Assembly: GCA_031422295.1 (NCBI GenBank) | Contig: JANOQM010000092.1 | Coordinates: 49,308 to 113,307 of the forward strand | Direction of reading: 5' to 3' | DNA from: JANOMH01 sp031422295 | GTDB lineage: Bacteria > Pseudomonadota > Alphaproteobacteria > Rhodobacterales > Rhodobacteraceae | DNA: 64,000 nt | Shown here: piece after piece, positions 17,377 through 25,293 of the stretch | How positions within the stretch are numbered: the stretch's first letter is position 1 | Layout of the letters: every line of letters begins with the position of its first letter | The notes under the pieces: generated by a model | Database searches by the model: none | What the model was told of the DNA's origin: nothing | The model's input: only the letters and a program-made list of their open reading frames with translations | Translations under genes and position numbers: made by a program

Positions 17377-18495
17377 TTACATCCCCATCGCACTCTTGAT
17401 ATTGTCGGTCGCTTCGGTCGAGTAAACCTGTGTCCAGGCCTCGATCAGATTGTCACGCGACACGGGCAGTGCGGGCAGGGCCACAAAGGCCGGAGCCGCT
17501 TTGCCCAGCAGTCCGTAGCCCGCCAGTTTGGCCTCGACCACCCCGGCGTCATAGGGGCGCTGCGCCCCAAGGCCCTTGATGAACCCGCCCTGCGCCATCG
17601 AGATTGCAACGTTTTCGCCAAGGTCAACCGTGGTGATCACCAGATCATCGCGGCCAGCATTGCGGGCGGCGGAGATCACGCCTTCGGCAGGCACATCCCA
17701 GACGGCCCAGATGCCGTTGATCTCGGGGTGAGAGGTCAGCATCGCGCCTGCCGCTTTTTCAGCATCGCCCGAAAAGTCGGGGCCGCCGATGCCCTGCTCG
17801 TCAACGATCAGGATATCCGGATAATCGCTGGCAATGGTCGCTTTGAAGGCATCATAGCGTTGCTTGGTCACAAAGAAATCGGCGGCGTGGAACACCAGAC
17901 CGATGTTGCCCGCCCCGTTCAACGCCTTGGCCATCAGATGGGCCGCCGCAACGCCGTTGCCATAGTTGTCCGCCGAGACGACCGACACATAATCCGTGCC
18001 CGCCACAAATCCCGCCGGGATGTTGTCCATGAACACCAGTTTCACACCCGCATCAACGACAGCCCGGTAGGCTGCGGCAGTCGCGGTCGGGTCTGTCGGG
18101 ATCGAAATGATGATATCGGGGGCCTGCGCCATGATGGTTTCCAGATCAGCGACCTGCTTTTCCGGTTTGAACCCGGCATCAGTGATGGCGATCACTTCGA
18201 TGCCCATCGCAGCGAATTGGGTCTCCAGACCGTTGATCTGGGCCCGGCTCCAATCATTGCCGCCGTAATGCATGACAATCGCGGCGGTGGCACCCATCGC
18301 CTTGATCTGCGCCAGCTCTTCCTCGGTCAGTTCGACGGATGAGGCAGGCGACGGATCTTCGCCCGAGGGGCCTTTGGACAAGACGGTCTCTTGCAAGGCA
18401 GCCAGCGCTGCGTCCGGGTCAGCGAAGGCAGGCAGCGCGAGCAACACGAGCGGCAGTACGGCAACAGTGCCCAAAAGTTTGCGGCGGGTAATCAT
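17377..18495 (-). CDS. Sugar ABC transporter substrate-binding protein, importer 1
   Basis: 372 residues, GGAGGAAG site 6 bases before the ATG. The N-terminus has a signal peptide with a twin-arginine-like start: RRK, then the core LLGTVAVLPLVLLALPAFA ending at AFA-D. The mature protein is a periplasmic-binding-protein type I (RbsB-like) fold: MHYGGNDWSRAQINGLE, IISIPTDPTA, MDNIPAGF, WAVWDVPAEG and ITTVDLG. It delivers the ligand to the permease. A cytoplasmic paralogue of this protein lies at 20968. Strong hairpins follow the stop. Confidence 0.92.
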   Translation of the reverse strand: MITRRKLLGTVAVLPLVLLALPAFADPDAALAALQETVLSKGPSGEDPSPASSVELTEEELAQIKAMGATAAIVMHYGGNDWSRAQINGLETQFAAMGIEVIAITDAGFKPEKQVADLETIMAQAPDIIISIPTDPTATAAAYRAVVDAGVKLVFMDNIPAGFVAGTDYVSVVSADNYGNGVAAAHLMAKALNGAGNIGLVFHAADFFVTKQRYDAFKATIASDYPDILIVDEQGIGGPDFSGDAEKAAGAMLTSHPEINGIWAVWDVPAEGVISAARNAGRDDLVITTVDLGENVAISMAQGGFIKGLGAQRPYDAGVVEAKLAGYGLLGKAAPAFVALPALPVSRDNLIEAWTQVYSTEATDNIKSAMGM

Positions 18496-18544
18496 GTTTT
18501 CTTCCTCCCAGAAGAATAGGGGCTGTGCCCCGGGGGGTAAAGGT

Positions 18545-19357
18545 TCAGGCAGATTTCAGATAGTCCATGCTCAGACGCGCGCCTGCGGCGGGGTCGTCCC
18601 AGGCATCAAGTTCGGTGCAGATCCAACCCTCATATCCAGTGTCGCGCAGGGCTTGCAGGATCGGGCCGGTTGGCACATCGCCACGGTCCAGCGGGGTAAA
18701 GGCAAAGGGATTGGCCTGGAACCCCTTGAGGTGAACATAGGAAATCCGCGCGGCATGTTCGCGGATCATCTCGGCCGGATTGCCGCCAGCCGCCGCAAGG
18801 TGGGCGGTGTCGGGGCAGAAATCGATGGCGGTGAGGCCGAAAATCCGGCGCACTTCAGCCGGGCCTTCGACGATGGTTGACAGGTGCGGGTGGTAATGGG
18901 CAGTCAGACCGCGCGACTGGGCGAGGTCTTTGATCCGGTCCAACGCTGCGCCGAGCTTGTCGAAATCGGTGTCGCGGGTGCCGTCAAAGCGTTTCGCACC
19001 GCCGCCGACCACCAGATGCGGCGCACCCAGTTCGGCGGCACGATCTGCGGCGCGGGTGACGCGGGCCAGTTCTTCGGGCAGAATGTCGTCGAATATGAAG
19101 TTGCCGCCTGCATAAGCGGCGACCAGTTCCAGCCCGCTCGCAGCCAGCAGGCTGCGCATGTCGGCGGCGGAATAGTCCAGCAAATTGCCGTCGAACAGCT
19201 CGACCCCCTGATAGCCCGCCGCAGCAATGTCTGCCAGCGCGCGATCCATGTCGCCAAAGGTCCGGTAGCTCAGCTGGGTGATCGAGGTGACGCCCACGGC
19301 ATTGCCACCAAGGTTGCCCCAGCAATTGGCGTGATAGGCCAGTTTCCACTTTGCCAT
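18545..19357 (-). CDS. Sugar phosphate isomerase/epimerase (IolE-like TIM barrel)
   Basis: 270 residues, GGGGGGAA site before the ATG. AP-endonuclease-2-type TIM barrel with metal-binding landmarks GVELFDG, HYHPHLS, CPDTAHLAAAGG, YVHLKG and a C-terminal ICTELDAW. The closest functional group by pattern is inosose dehydratase/ketose 3-epimerase (IolE, IolI). It is the first gene of the operon with binding protein, Gfo/Idh dehydrogenase, ATPase, permease and ABM protein. This fits oxidation followed by dehydration or epimerisation of a cyclitol or keto-sugar. Confidence 0.85.
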   Translation of the reverse strand: MAKWKLAYHANCWGNLGGNAVGVTSITQLSYRTFGDMDRALADIAAAGYQGVELFDGNLLDYSAADMRSLLAASGLELVAAYAGGNFIFDDILPEELARVTRAADRAAELGAPHLVVGGGAKRFDGTRDTDFDKLGAALDRIKDLAQSRGLTAHYHPHLSTIVEGPAEVRRIFGLTAIDFCPDTAHLAAAGGNPAEMIREHAARISYVHLKGFQANPFAFTPLDRGDVPTGPILQALRDTGYEGWICTELDAWDDPAAGARLSMDYLKSA

Positions 19358-19482
19358 CGGTTCCCCCCTTGGCTGGGGCGCAAAGTGTCCCCGGTGTTGA
19401 TTGCGACCTGATCTGGCCGCGCTGATGTCGACCTAAGCCGATAATTTTCCTTCGTCAATATTAAATCGTCATAAGTGACAAT

Positions 19483-19507
19483 ACTTTTGCTGTTTATAAG
19501 CAAAAGT
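19483..19507. promoter_or_regulatory. Candidate ROK operator (inverted repeat)
   Basis: ACTTTTGCT (19483-19491) and AGCAAAAGT (19499-19507) form a perfect 9-bp inverted repeat with a 7-bp AT-rich spacer, in the AT-rich gap between the divergent operon head at 19357 and the ROK gene at 19587. Placement and symmetry suit autoregulation plus control of the importer operon. Assignment to the ROK protein is inference. Confidence 0.6.
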
Positions 19508-19586
19508 TAGCAGTTGCCATGCGTAAGCCAGAGATTTATCACCGAAACCAAGTGTTTCACCCGCCCCGAGGGAAGGACTCCGGCTG

Positions 19587-20957
19587 ATGCGCAAGTCTGA
19601 CCCAAGCCTCACCCAAGCCAATGCCGCGCGTGGCAAGGGGCGGCCCCGCATCGTGGAAACAGCGGGGCCCAGCCTTGCCGATATCCTGAATCTGGTGCGG
19701 ACCGGGCGCGCGACGACCCGGCAAGAGATTGAACGCACAAGCCAATTCAGTCGCGCTGTGGTGGCGGACCGGCTGGGCACCCTGACCGAACTGGGTTTGG
19801 TCGATGAAAGCGAATCGGGCATCGCCACCGGCGGACGCGCGCCGCGTCTGGTACGATTCGTGGCCGAACGGGGGCGGATTCTGGTGGCGACACTGGATCA
19901 GACAGCGCTTGGCGTCGGTATCGCTGACCTGTCAGGCCGCCTGTTGTTCGAGCATCACGAAGCCGCCGACCTGACCGCACCGGCGGCCACGGTGTGTGAC
20001 CGTCTGGTAACGCTGTTTCGCTGGATCGTGGACCGGCACGCCGCAGGGGTGCAGCTTTGGGGTATCTCGCTGTCGGTGCCGGGGGTGGTGCCGGGGCCGG
20101 TTCCGGGAATCGCCGACACGCATTTCCTTGACCACACCCCGCCGATCCTGCCGTCATGGGAGGGCTCTGGCTTTGTCGAAACCCTGACGCAGCGGTTCAA
20201 CGTGCCGGTCTGGATGCGGTCGTCGGTGGAAACCATGACGATGGGAGAGCTGTTTGCCGGGGCCGGGGCTGGCCTGCAAACCATGCTGTTCATCAAGGTC
20301 GGCATGCGGATCGGCGCAGGGCTGGTGATCGACGGGCGGCTGTATCGCGGGGCGCAGGGGGCCACGGGATTGATCGGCGCGCTGCCGGTGCAGGGGGCCA
20401 ACCGGACCGGCACGCTGGATGCAATGGCCGGATCGGAGATGATCGCGCAGGAAGGCCGTGCCGCCGCGATGAGTGGCAGCAGTCCGGTTCTGGCCGACAT
20501 TCAGCGCCGTGGGGGTGAGGTCAACGCCATCGAAGTGGCCCAAGCCGCCCAGATGGGCGACGCCGCCGCAATCGAGATATTGTCCCAAAGCGGGCGGTTG
20601 ATCGGGCAGGTCGTGGCCACGCTTGCCAACACGTTGAACCCGCAGATTATTGTGCTGTCCGGCTCGATTGCGCAGACCAACGACATTCTTTTGGCGGCGG
20701 TGCGGGAAGCCGTTTACGGGGCCAGCCATCCGTCGGTGACGCGGGATTTGCGGATCCTGCGCTCGCAGCTTGGCGCATCGGCGGGGCTGGCGGGGGCCGC
20801 GATGGTGGCGACCGAGGCGATATTTGCGCAACTGTTCCTGCGCGACTGGGTGATGCAGGGCACGCCTGTGGCCCATCCGGCTTTTGTGCAACTGGTAGCA
20901 AAGATCAACACGATGCCTGCGCCGACGCCGCTGCCGCTGCAACCTCCGGCCATTTAA
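19587..20957 (+). CDS. ROK-family transcriptional regulator lacking kinase and zinc residues
   Basis: 456 residues, longer than the usual 380-400 because of an N-terminal basic stretch. Winged helix-turn-helix at about residues 35-85 (TRQEIERTSQFSRAVVADR, LGLVDE). ROK ATPase-like fold follows with GISLSVPGVV and IKVGMRIGAGLVIDGR. The normal ROK GEIGH segment reads GLIGA, and the zinc-binding CxCGxxGC segment is replaced by ANRTGTLDA, so it cannot be a sugar kinase and probably lacks the structural zinc. It is divergent from importer 1 and followed 10 bases later by a cytosolic binding-protein paralogue. Confidence 0.88.
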   Translation: MRKSDPSLTQANAARGKGRPRIVETAGPSLADILNLVRTGRATTRQEIERTSQFSRAVVADRLGTLTELGLVDESESGIATGGRAPRLVRFVAERGRILVATLDQTALGVGIADLSGRLLFEHHEAADLTAPAATVCDRLVTLFRWIVDRHAAGVQLWGISLSVPGVVPGPVPGIADTHFLDHTPPILPSWEGSGFVETLTQRFNVPVWMRSSVETMTMGELFAGAGAGLQTMLFIKVGMRIGAGLVIDGRLYRGAQGATGLIGALPVQGANRTGTLDAMAGSEMIAQEGRAAAMSGSSPVLADIQRRGGEVNAIEVAQAAQMGDAAAIEILSQSGRLIGQVVATLANTLNPQIIVLSGSIAQTNDILLAAVREAVYGASHPSVTRDLRILRSQLGASAGLAGAAMVATEAIFAQLFLRDWVMQGTPVAHPAFVQLVAKINTMPAPTPLPLQPPAI

Positions 20958-20967
20958 GGACAACGAA

Positions 20968-21966
20968 ATGTCGATTTCAGGATTGGGCCCCCATGGCGAG
21001 CGCGCGGCACCCCCGGAACGGGTGGCCTTGCTGCCACAAGATATCGCGGCGGTCCACGGTTTGCGGGTGGCCTTGGTGATGCACACGCTGCAAAGCGATT
21101 GGGCGCGGCAGTGTCTTTCGGGTATGGTCGGCACCTTTGGCGATTGCGGCATGGCAGTGATTGATGTCGTTGACTGCGGCTTTGACGCGCAGGTGCAGAT
21201 TGCAGCCCTTGACCGGCTGATCCTTGAGGCGCCCGATGCGATCATCGCTTTGCCGGTTGGCAATGCGGTCGTGGCGCAGGCGCATGCAAGAGTCGCTGCG
21301 GCAGGCATCAAGCTGGTGCTGTTGGACAATGTGCCCACCGGGTTGTTGCCGGGCAAGGATTACGCGGCCCTGGTGTCGACCGACAATTTTGGTCTGGGCA
21401 AGATTGCGGCCGAAGCTTTGGCCGACCATCTGCCGCAGGGGGCAGAGGTGGGTCTGCTGGGCTATGACGCTGATTTCTTTGCGACAAACGAGCGTGAAAT
21501 TGCTTTTTGGCAGTGCCTGCAACTGATCCGGCCCGATGTGACGGTGTATCAGGCCCGATTTGCCACCATTGCACAGGCCGGCGCTGCCGCCTGCGATCTG
21601 GCCGCACGGCACCCGGAACTTGCCGGGATGTTTGTGGTCTGGGATACACCCGCCATCGCGGCGGAAACTGCTTTGAAAGCTGCGGGTTGGACGCTGCCCA
21701 TGGTCACAGTGGATCTCGGGCGCGAGGCGGCAATCTCGCTCGCCGGGGCGGGTGCCATTGTGGCGATTGCCGCACAACAGCCGTTTCGCCAGGGCGTGGC
21801 AGTGGCGCAGACCACGATTCTGGCGTTGCTGGATCGTTCGCCCCCGGCTTGGGTCGCGCTTCCGGGAATCGCGGTGACGGCGGACAATGTTGTGGAAAGT
21901 TTCCAGACGGTCTGGCGGATGCCTGCACCGCGCGAAGTGCTGCTCTGCCGGAAACTGGTGCGTTGA
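20968..21966 (+). CDS. Cytosolic RbsB-like sugar-binding protein (paralogue of importer 1 binding protein)
   Basis: 332 residues. It aligns by eye along its whole length with the binding protein at 17377: VMHTLQSDWARQCLSG against MHYGGNDWSRAQ, LLDNVPTGLLPGKDYAALV against FMDNIPAGFVAGTDYVSVV, and VVWDTPAIAAETALKAAGW against AVWDVPAEGVISAARNAG. It has no signal peptide or hydrophobic N-terminal segment and no DNA-binding domain. Only 10 bases separate it from the ROK gene, so the two are co-translated. It probably binds the same ligand in the cytoplasm, perhaps as a sensing partner of the regulator. It could also be a former transport gene that lost its signal. Confidence 0.8.
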   Translation: MSISGLGPHGERAAPPERVALLPQDIAAVHGLRVALVMHTLQSDWARQCLSGMVGTFGDCGMAVIDVVDCGFDAQVQIAALDRLILEAPDAIIALPVGNAVVAQAHARVAAAGIKLVLLDNVPTGLLPGKDYAALVSTDNFGLGKIAAEALADHLPQGAEVGLLGYDADFFATNEREIAFWQCLQLIRPDVTVYQARFATIAQAGAAACDLAARHPELAGMFVVWDTPAIAAETALKAAGWTLPMVTVDLGREAAISLAGAGAIVAIAAQQPFRQGVAVAQTTILALLDRSPPAWVALPGIAVTADNVVESFQTVWRMPAPREVLLCRKLVR

Positions 21967-22020
21967 CCGTGAAGCTCACGCAAGCGCCGCATCAGGATTC
22001 TTGTATAACTAACGCGTGGG

Positions 22021-22131
22021 TCAATTCGACACCGGGGTAATAGCACGATTCTCGATCTCGGCCGGTCTGTCGCGGATCGATGCGGCATCGACGATCTGCC
22101 CGCGCGTCTGCCCTGCCGTGCCGAAGCAGGT
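22021..22131 (-). pseudogene. IS30-family transposase scrap
   Basis: On the minus strand a short stretch reads GQIVDAASIRDRPAEIENR, which resembles the segment just before the GHWEGDL motif of IS30-family transposases. The match ends abruptly and no DDE core follows. It is a fragment of at most about 40 codons, next to the DUF2924 scrap, and marks a recombination boundary just after the gene ending at 21966. Confidence 0.5.
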
Positions 22132-22146
22132 AAGCATCCCAGTCCT

Positions 22147-22368
22147 GTGCTGGTTTCTCGACTTCGACCTGCAGGCCGGCCCGCAGCGGGGGCACGACTG
22201 CTGCGCGAGTGGAACCGGATCACCCATGTTGTCGATGTGACAGGCGATGGCTTCCGCTGGCAGGGGCCGACCTACCGCTCGCTTTCCGTCATCGCGCGGA
22301 CAATTACTGGTGCCCACTGGTCCGGCCCGCGCTTCTTCGGGCTGGCGCCAGGAAAGGCAGCCTCATGA
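22147..22368 (+). pseudogene. DUF2924 protein, C-terminal fragment
   Basis: The last 55 codons (LLREWNRITHVVDVTGDGF, YRSLSVIARTITGAHWSGP, FFGL) match the end of DUF2924 proteins, which commonly sit directly upstream of large serine recombinases in alphaproteobacterial elements. The first two thirds of the family are missing. Its TGA overlaps the recombinase ATG (ATGA at 22365), so the original gene pair order is kept. Confidence 0.7.
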
Positions 22369-23393
22369 GTTCCCGCCCCGTGATCCGCTGCGCAGTCTAT
22401 ATCCGCAAATCCTCCGACGAAGGGCTGGATCAGGATCTTAACTCGCTTGATGCGCAATATGAATCCTGCTGTTCCTATGTCGCGAGCCAGCGCCATGAAG
22501 GCGGGAAGCTGGTCGCCAAGCGCTATGATGATGACGGCATATCCGGCGGCATGCTCGAGCGCCCGGCCCTGCAGCGGCTGATGGCGGATATCGATGCCGG
22601 GCATATCAGTATGGTTGTGGTCTACAAGATTGATAGGCTCAACCGATCGCTGGCCGACTTTTCAAAGCTGGTCAAATGGCTGGATGCCGGAAGTGCCGCT
22701 TTCGTCTCGGTGACCCAGGCGTTCAACACCGCAACCTCGATGGGACGGCTGACACTCAATGCGCTTTTATCCTTTGCCCAGTTCGAGCGGGACGTCACCG
22801 CCGAGCGGATCCGGGACAAGATTGCGGCGTCCAAGAAGACGGGCATGTGGATGGGTGGGATTGTCCCCTTGGGCTATGATCCGCATCCCGATCCGATGCG
22901 CCGCGAACTGGTAATCAATGCCAAAGAGCGGGTGGTCGTGGAAATGCTGTTCCAGCTTTACGACAAACTTGGCTGTCTCGGGCGGGTTGCAGAGGAAGCC
23001 GGGCGGCGCGGCTTGCGCTCAAAATTTCACAAGTTCACCACCGGACGGACCAGCGTCGGTGCCGTGCTCACACGCGGGCAATTGCATCATCTGCTGACCA
23101 ATCCGGTCTGTCTCGGCCAGATCCGCCACAAAGAGAAGATCTGGCCGGGGCTGCATCCCGCCATCATTCCGCAGGACCTCTGGGACCGGGTGCAAAGCCA
23201 ACTCGTGGCAAAGAGTGCCCGTAAACGCGGTCAGGTTGGCGGCATGATGTTCAAAGGTGAACGCGCGCCCGACCATGGCATTGATCATGGTTTCCTTGGA
23301 CACCGGCATCCCGTCCCATTCGGCCACCAGACTGCCATCGCGCAGGCACATCACATGATCGCATCGGCGATGGCCATTTCGCCCATCGGATAG
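22365..23393 (+). pseudogene. Large serine recombinase, 3'-truncated
   Basis: From the ATG at 22365 the resolvase domain is intact: VYIRKSSDEG with the catalytic Ser, YDDDGISGG, YKIDRLNRSL and FAQFERDVTAERIRDK. The recombinase DNA-binding domain follows to about residue 290 (ILPxDLWD-like IIPQDLWDRVQ). After SARKRGQ, near base 23235, the frame runs into antisense sequence of an ABC ATPase gene, so the zinc-ribbon and coiled-coil C-terminus (another 200 or more residues in full-length members) are lost. The protein would not be expected to be a working integrase. Confidence 0.8.
23240..23352 (-). pseudogene. Fragment of a sugar ABC ATP-binding protein
   Basis: On the minus strand the frame DHVMCLRDGSLVAEW, followed by a VSKETMINAMVGR segment, is the region after the H-loop in domain 1 of RbsA-type ATPases. 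Neither Walker motif is present. It abuts the binding-protein fragment in a different frame at about 23355 and the recombinase end at about 23240, so both ends are breakpoints. Confidence 0.65.
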
Positions 23394-23735
23394 GGGATCT
23401 GCGCCATTGTCGCCTGGGTCAGCCCCTCGCAGATCGCATCGAACATCGTCGGACAACCGTCGATCCCGACCGAGATCATATCCATGTTCCCGGCCCTGCG
23501 CGCGGCCTTGGCCGCACCCAGCGACATGGCATCGCTTTCGGCAAACACGGCGTCAAGCTCGGGATTTGCGGTCAGGATGTTCTGGGTGGCCTTGAACGCT
23601 TCGTTCTCGTCCCGGTTCGCGGACTGGGTGGCGATGACCGTGATGTCAGGATAGTTGGCCAACGCCTCGGCACAGCCCTGCGAGCGCTGGAGTTCAGCGG
23701 TCGAGCCCAGCACGCCTTGCAGAATGGCGATGTTA
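23351..23735 (-). pseudogene. Fragment of a sugar ABC substrate-binding protein
   Basis: The open frame reads IAILQGVLGSTAELQRSQG, then TAELQRSQGCAEALANYP, TQNILTANPELDAVFAESD and GIDGCPTMFDAI, the central part of an RbsB-like binding protein. It has no signal peptide or first lobe: the frame begins immediately behind the stop codon of the E2 gene at 23733. It ends by running into the ATPase fragment. It is a relic of a fifth importer operon, not a functional gene. Confidence 0.75.
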
Positions 23736-24413
23736 CTTCGGGGCCTCCACCGGGCTTTGCAACGCGGCCTTCAATGCGGTCAGAAAACCCGCAGCCGCAG
23801 CCCCGTCTACCGCCCGGTGATCGCAGGTCAGCGACAGATCACAAATCTGCCGCCAGTCCGGCGCGCCATCGTTCCAGACCTGCCGCATGCTGGTGGCCCC
23901 CACCGCAAGGATCGCCACCTGTGGCGGGTTCAGGATGGCAGTGAACCGGCGCACATCGAACATCCCAAGGTTCGAGACGGTGAAAGTTCCGCCCATCACT
24001 TCGGCAATGCTGATCTTGCCATCGCGCACTTTGGCCACCAGCGCGCGGCGGCGGTCGGCGATCTGGGCCAGCGTCAGGCCCTCGGCACCGTGCACCACCG
24101 GCACCGTCAGGCCCTTGGCGGAGCTGACAGCAAGCCCGACATTCGCGGTGGCAAACTGGTGCACGGCGTCCTCGCGGTAATGGGCGTTGAGGCCGGGAAA
24201 CTGGATCAGCGTCTGGGCACAGGCCTGCAGGATCACATCGGTCAGCGTGATCCCGGGCGAACGGCGGTCAAGTGCGGCCTGCATCTCAACTTCGATCACC
24301 ACATCGAACATCGGGGCTGCCCAAGCGGCGGTCATTGCCCGGGCCATCAGCTTCTCGGTCTTGCTCAGCGCGCGGGTGGTGATTTGCGGATCGGCGTCAG
24401 AAAGTTCTGCCAT
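23733..24413 (-). CDS. Stand-alone E2 acyltransferase catalytic domain (complex 2)
   Basis: 226 residues from the ATG at 24413. It contains only the 2-oxo acid dehydrogenase acyltransferase (chloramphenicol-acetyltransferase-like) domain: RALSKTEKLMARAMTAAW at the start, GTFTVSNLGMFDV and the active-site CDHRAVDG near the end. There is no lipoyl or subunit-binding domain. The missing lipoyl domain is a separate 80-residue protein at 27075 in the same operon. The split means that subunit assembly must differ from standard E2 cores. The gene is last in its operon and ends at a recombination breakpoint, but the domain itself is complete. Confidence 0.82.
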   Translation of the reverse strand: MAELSDADPQITTRALSKTEKLMARAMTAAWAAPMFDVVIEVEMQAALDRRSPGITLTDVILQACAQTLIQFPGLNAHYREDAVHQFATANVGLAVSSAKGLTVPVVHGAEGLTLAQIADRRRALVAKVRDGKISIAEVMGGTFTVSNLGMFDVRRFTAILNPPQVAILAVGATSMRQVWNDGAPDWRQICDLSLTCDHRAVDGAAAAGFLTALKAALQSPVEAPK

Positions 24414-24429
24414 GGTCCTGTCCTCCGGG

Positions 24430-25293
24430 TCAGGCGGCAATGGCGGCAAGAGCCGCTTTGCCGGAACAGCCGTATTGCTGCATCTTGTCAATTGTCGCAT
24501 CGACCATCCGGCTGCGGCCCTCGGCCATCGCCTCTTCCAACTGACGGTCGCCCTGCGCCCAGACGGCTTCGAAACCGGCCCGGAATGCATGGCGCAGATC
24601 GGTGTCGGCGTTGAACTTGTGCACCCCGGCAGCCTTGGCCTGACTGACCTCATCCGCGCTCAGACCCGACGCCCCGTGCAGCACCAGCGGGATGCCGGTC
24701 GCCGCCTTGATCTCCTGAATACGCTGGATGCTGATCGGTTCGGTGGCCAGCCCGGGGATCACCCCGTGGACGATGCCGACCGAGATCGCCAGATAATCGA
24801 TGCCGGTTTCGGCCACAAAGCGCCGCGCCTCTTCCACATCGGTGTAATAATCGGCCCAGTTCACCTTTTCGCCGACATCCGGGATCTTGCCCAGTTCGGC
24901 CTCGACCGGGATGCCAAAGGCATGGGCGATGTCCACGACCCGCCGCGTGGTGGCGATGTTTTCCTCGAACGGCAGATGCGCGCCGTCATACATGATCGAA
25001 TTAAAGCCAAGCCGGATCGCCATCATCACCTCGTCCCACGAGCCGTGGTCCAGATGGATGACATGGCGGGCGTTGGAACGCTCGGCGATGCGGCGGGTCA
25101 TCTCGAACGCGCGGGCGACCCCCATATGCGGGATGATCGCCCGGCCAACCTGCAGGATCACCGGCGCATCGGCCTTTTCAGCGGCCCAGACCAGCGCTTC
25201 GGTGGTTTCTTCGTTGTGCATGTTGAACGCACCAACGGCATAGCCGCCCTTGCGGGCATGCTCGATGAGGGCGCGGAAATCAGACTGTGCCAT
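24430..25293 (-). CDS. Class II ketose-bisphosphate aldolase (complex 2 operon)
   Basis: 287 residues from the ATG at 25293; the longer frame to 25476 overlaps the dehydrogenase gene and is unlikely. Motifs: GYAVGAFNMHNEET, VIHLDHGSWDEV (metal His, catalytic Asp), NSIMYDGAHLPFEENI, VEAELGKIPD, ISVGIVHGVIPG, LVLHGASGLS and FNADTDLR. It would split a ketose phosphate to dihydroxyacetone phosphate plus an aldehyde or ketone. It lies between a GlpD-family dehydrogenase and the E2 domain, so its cleavage product is a candidate feedstock for the E1/E2 complex. It is distinct from the aldolase at 1401. Confidence 0.88.
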   Translation of the reverse strand: MAQSDFRALIEHARKGGYAVGAFNMHNEETTEALVWAAEKADAPVILQVGRAIIPHMGVARAFEMTRRIAERSNARHVIHLDHGSWDEVMMAIRLGFNSIMYDGAHLPFEENIATTRRVVDIAHAFGIPVEAELGKIPDVGEKVNWADYYTDVEEARRFVAETGIDYLAISVGIVHGVIPGLATEPISIQRIQEIKAATGIPLVLHGASGLSADEVSQAKAAGVHKFNADTDLRHAFRAGFEAVWAQGDRQLEEAMAEGRSRMVDATIDKMQQYGCSGKAALAAIAA

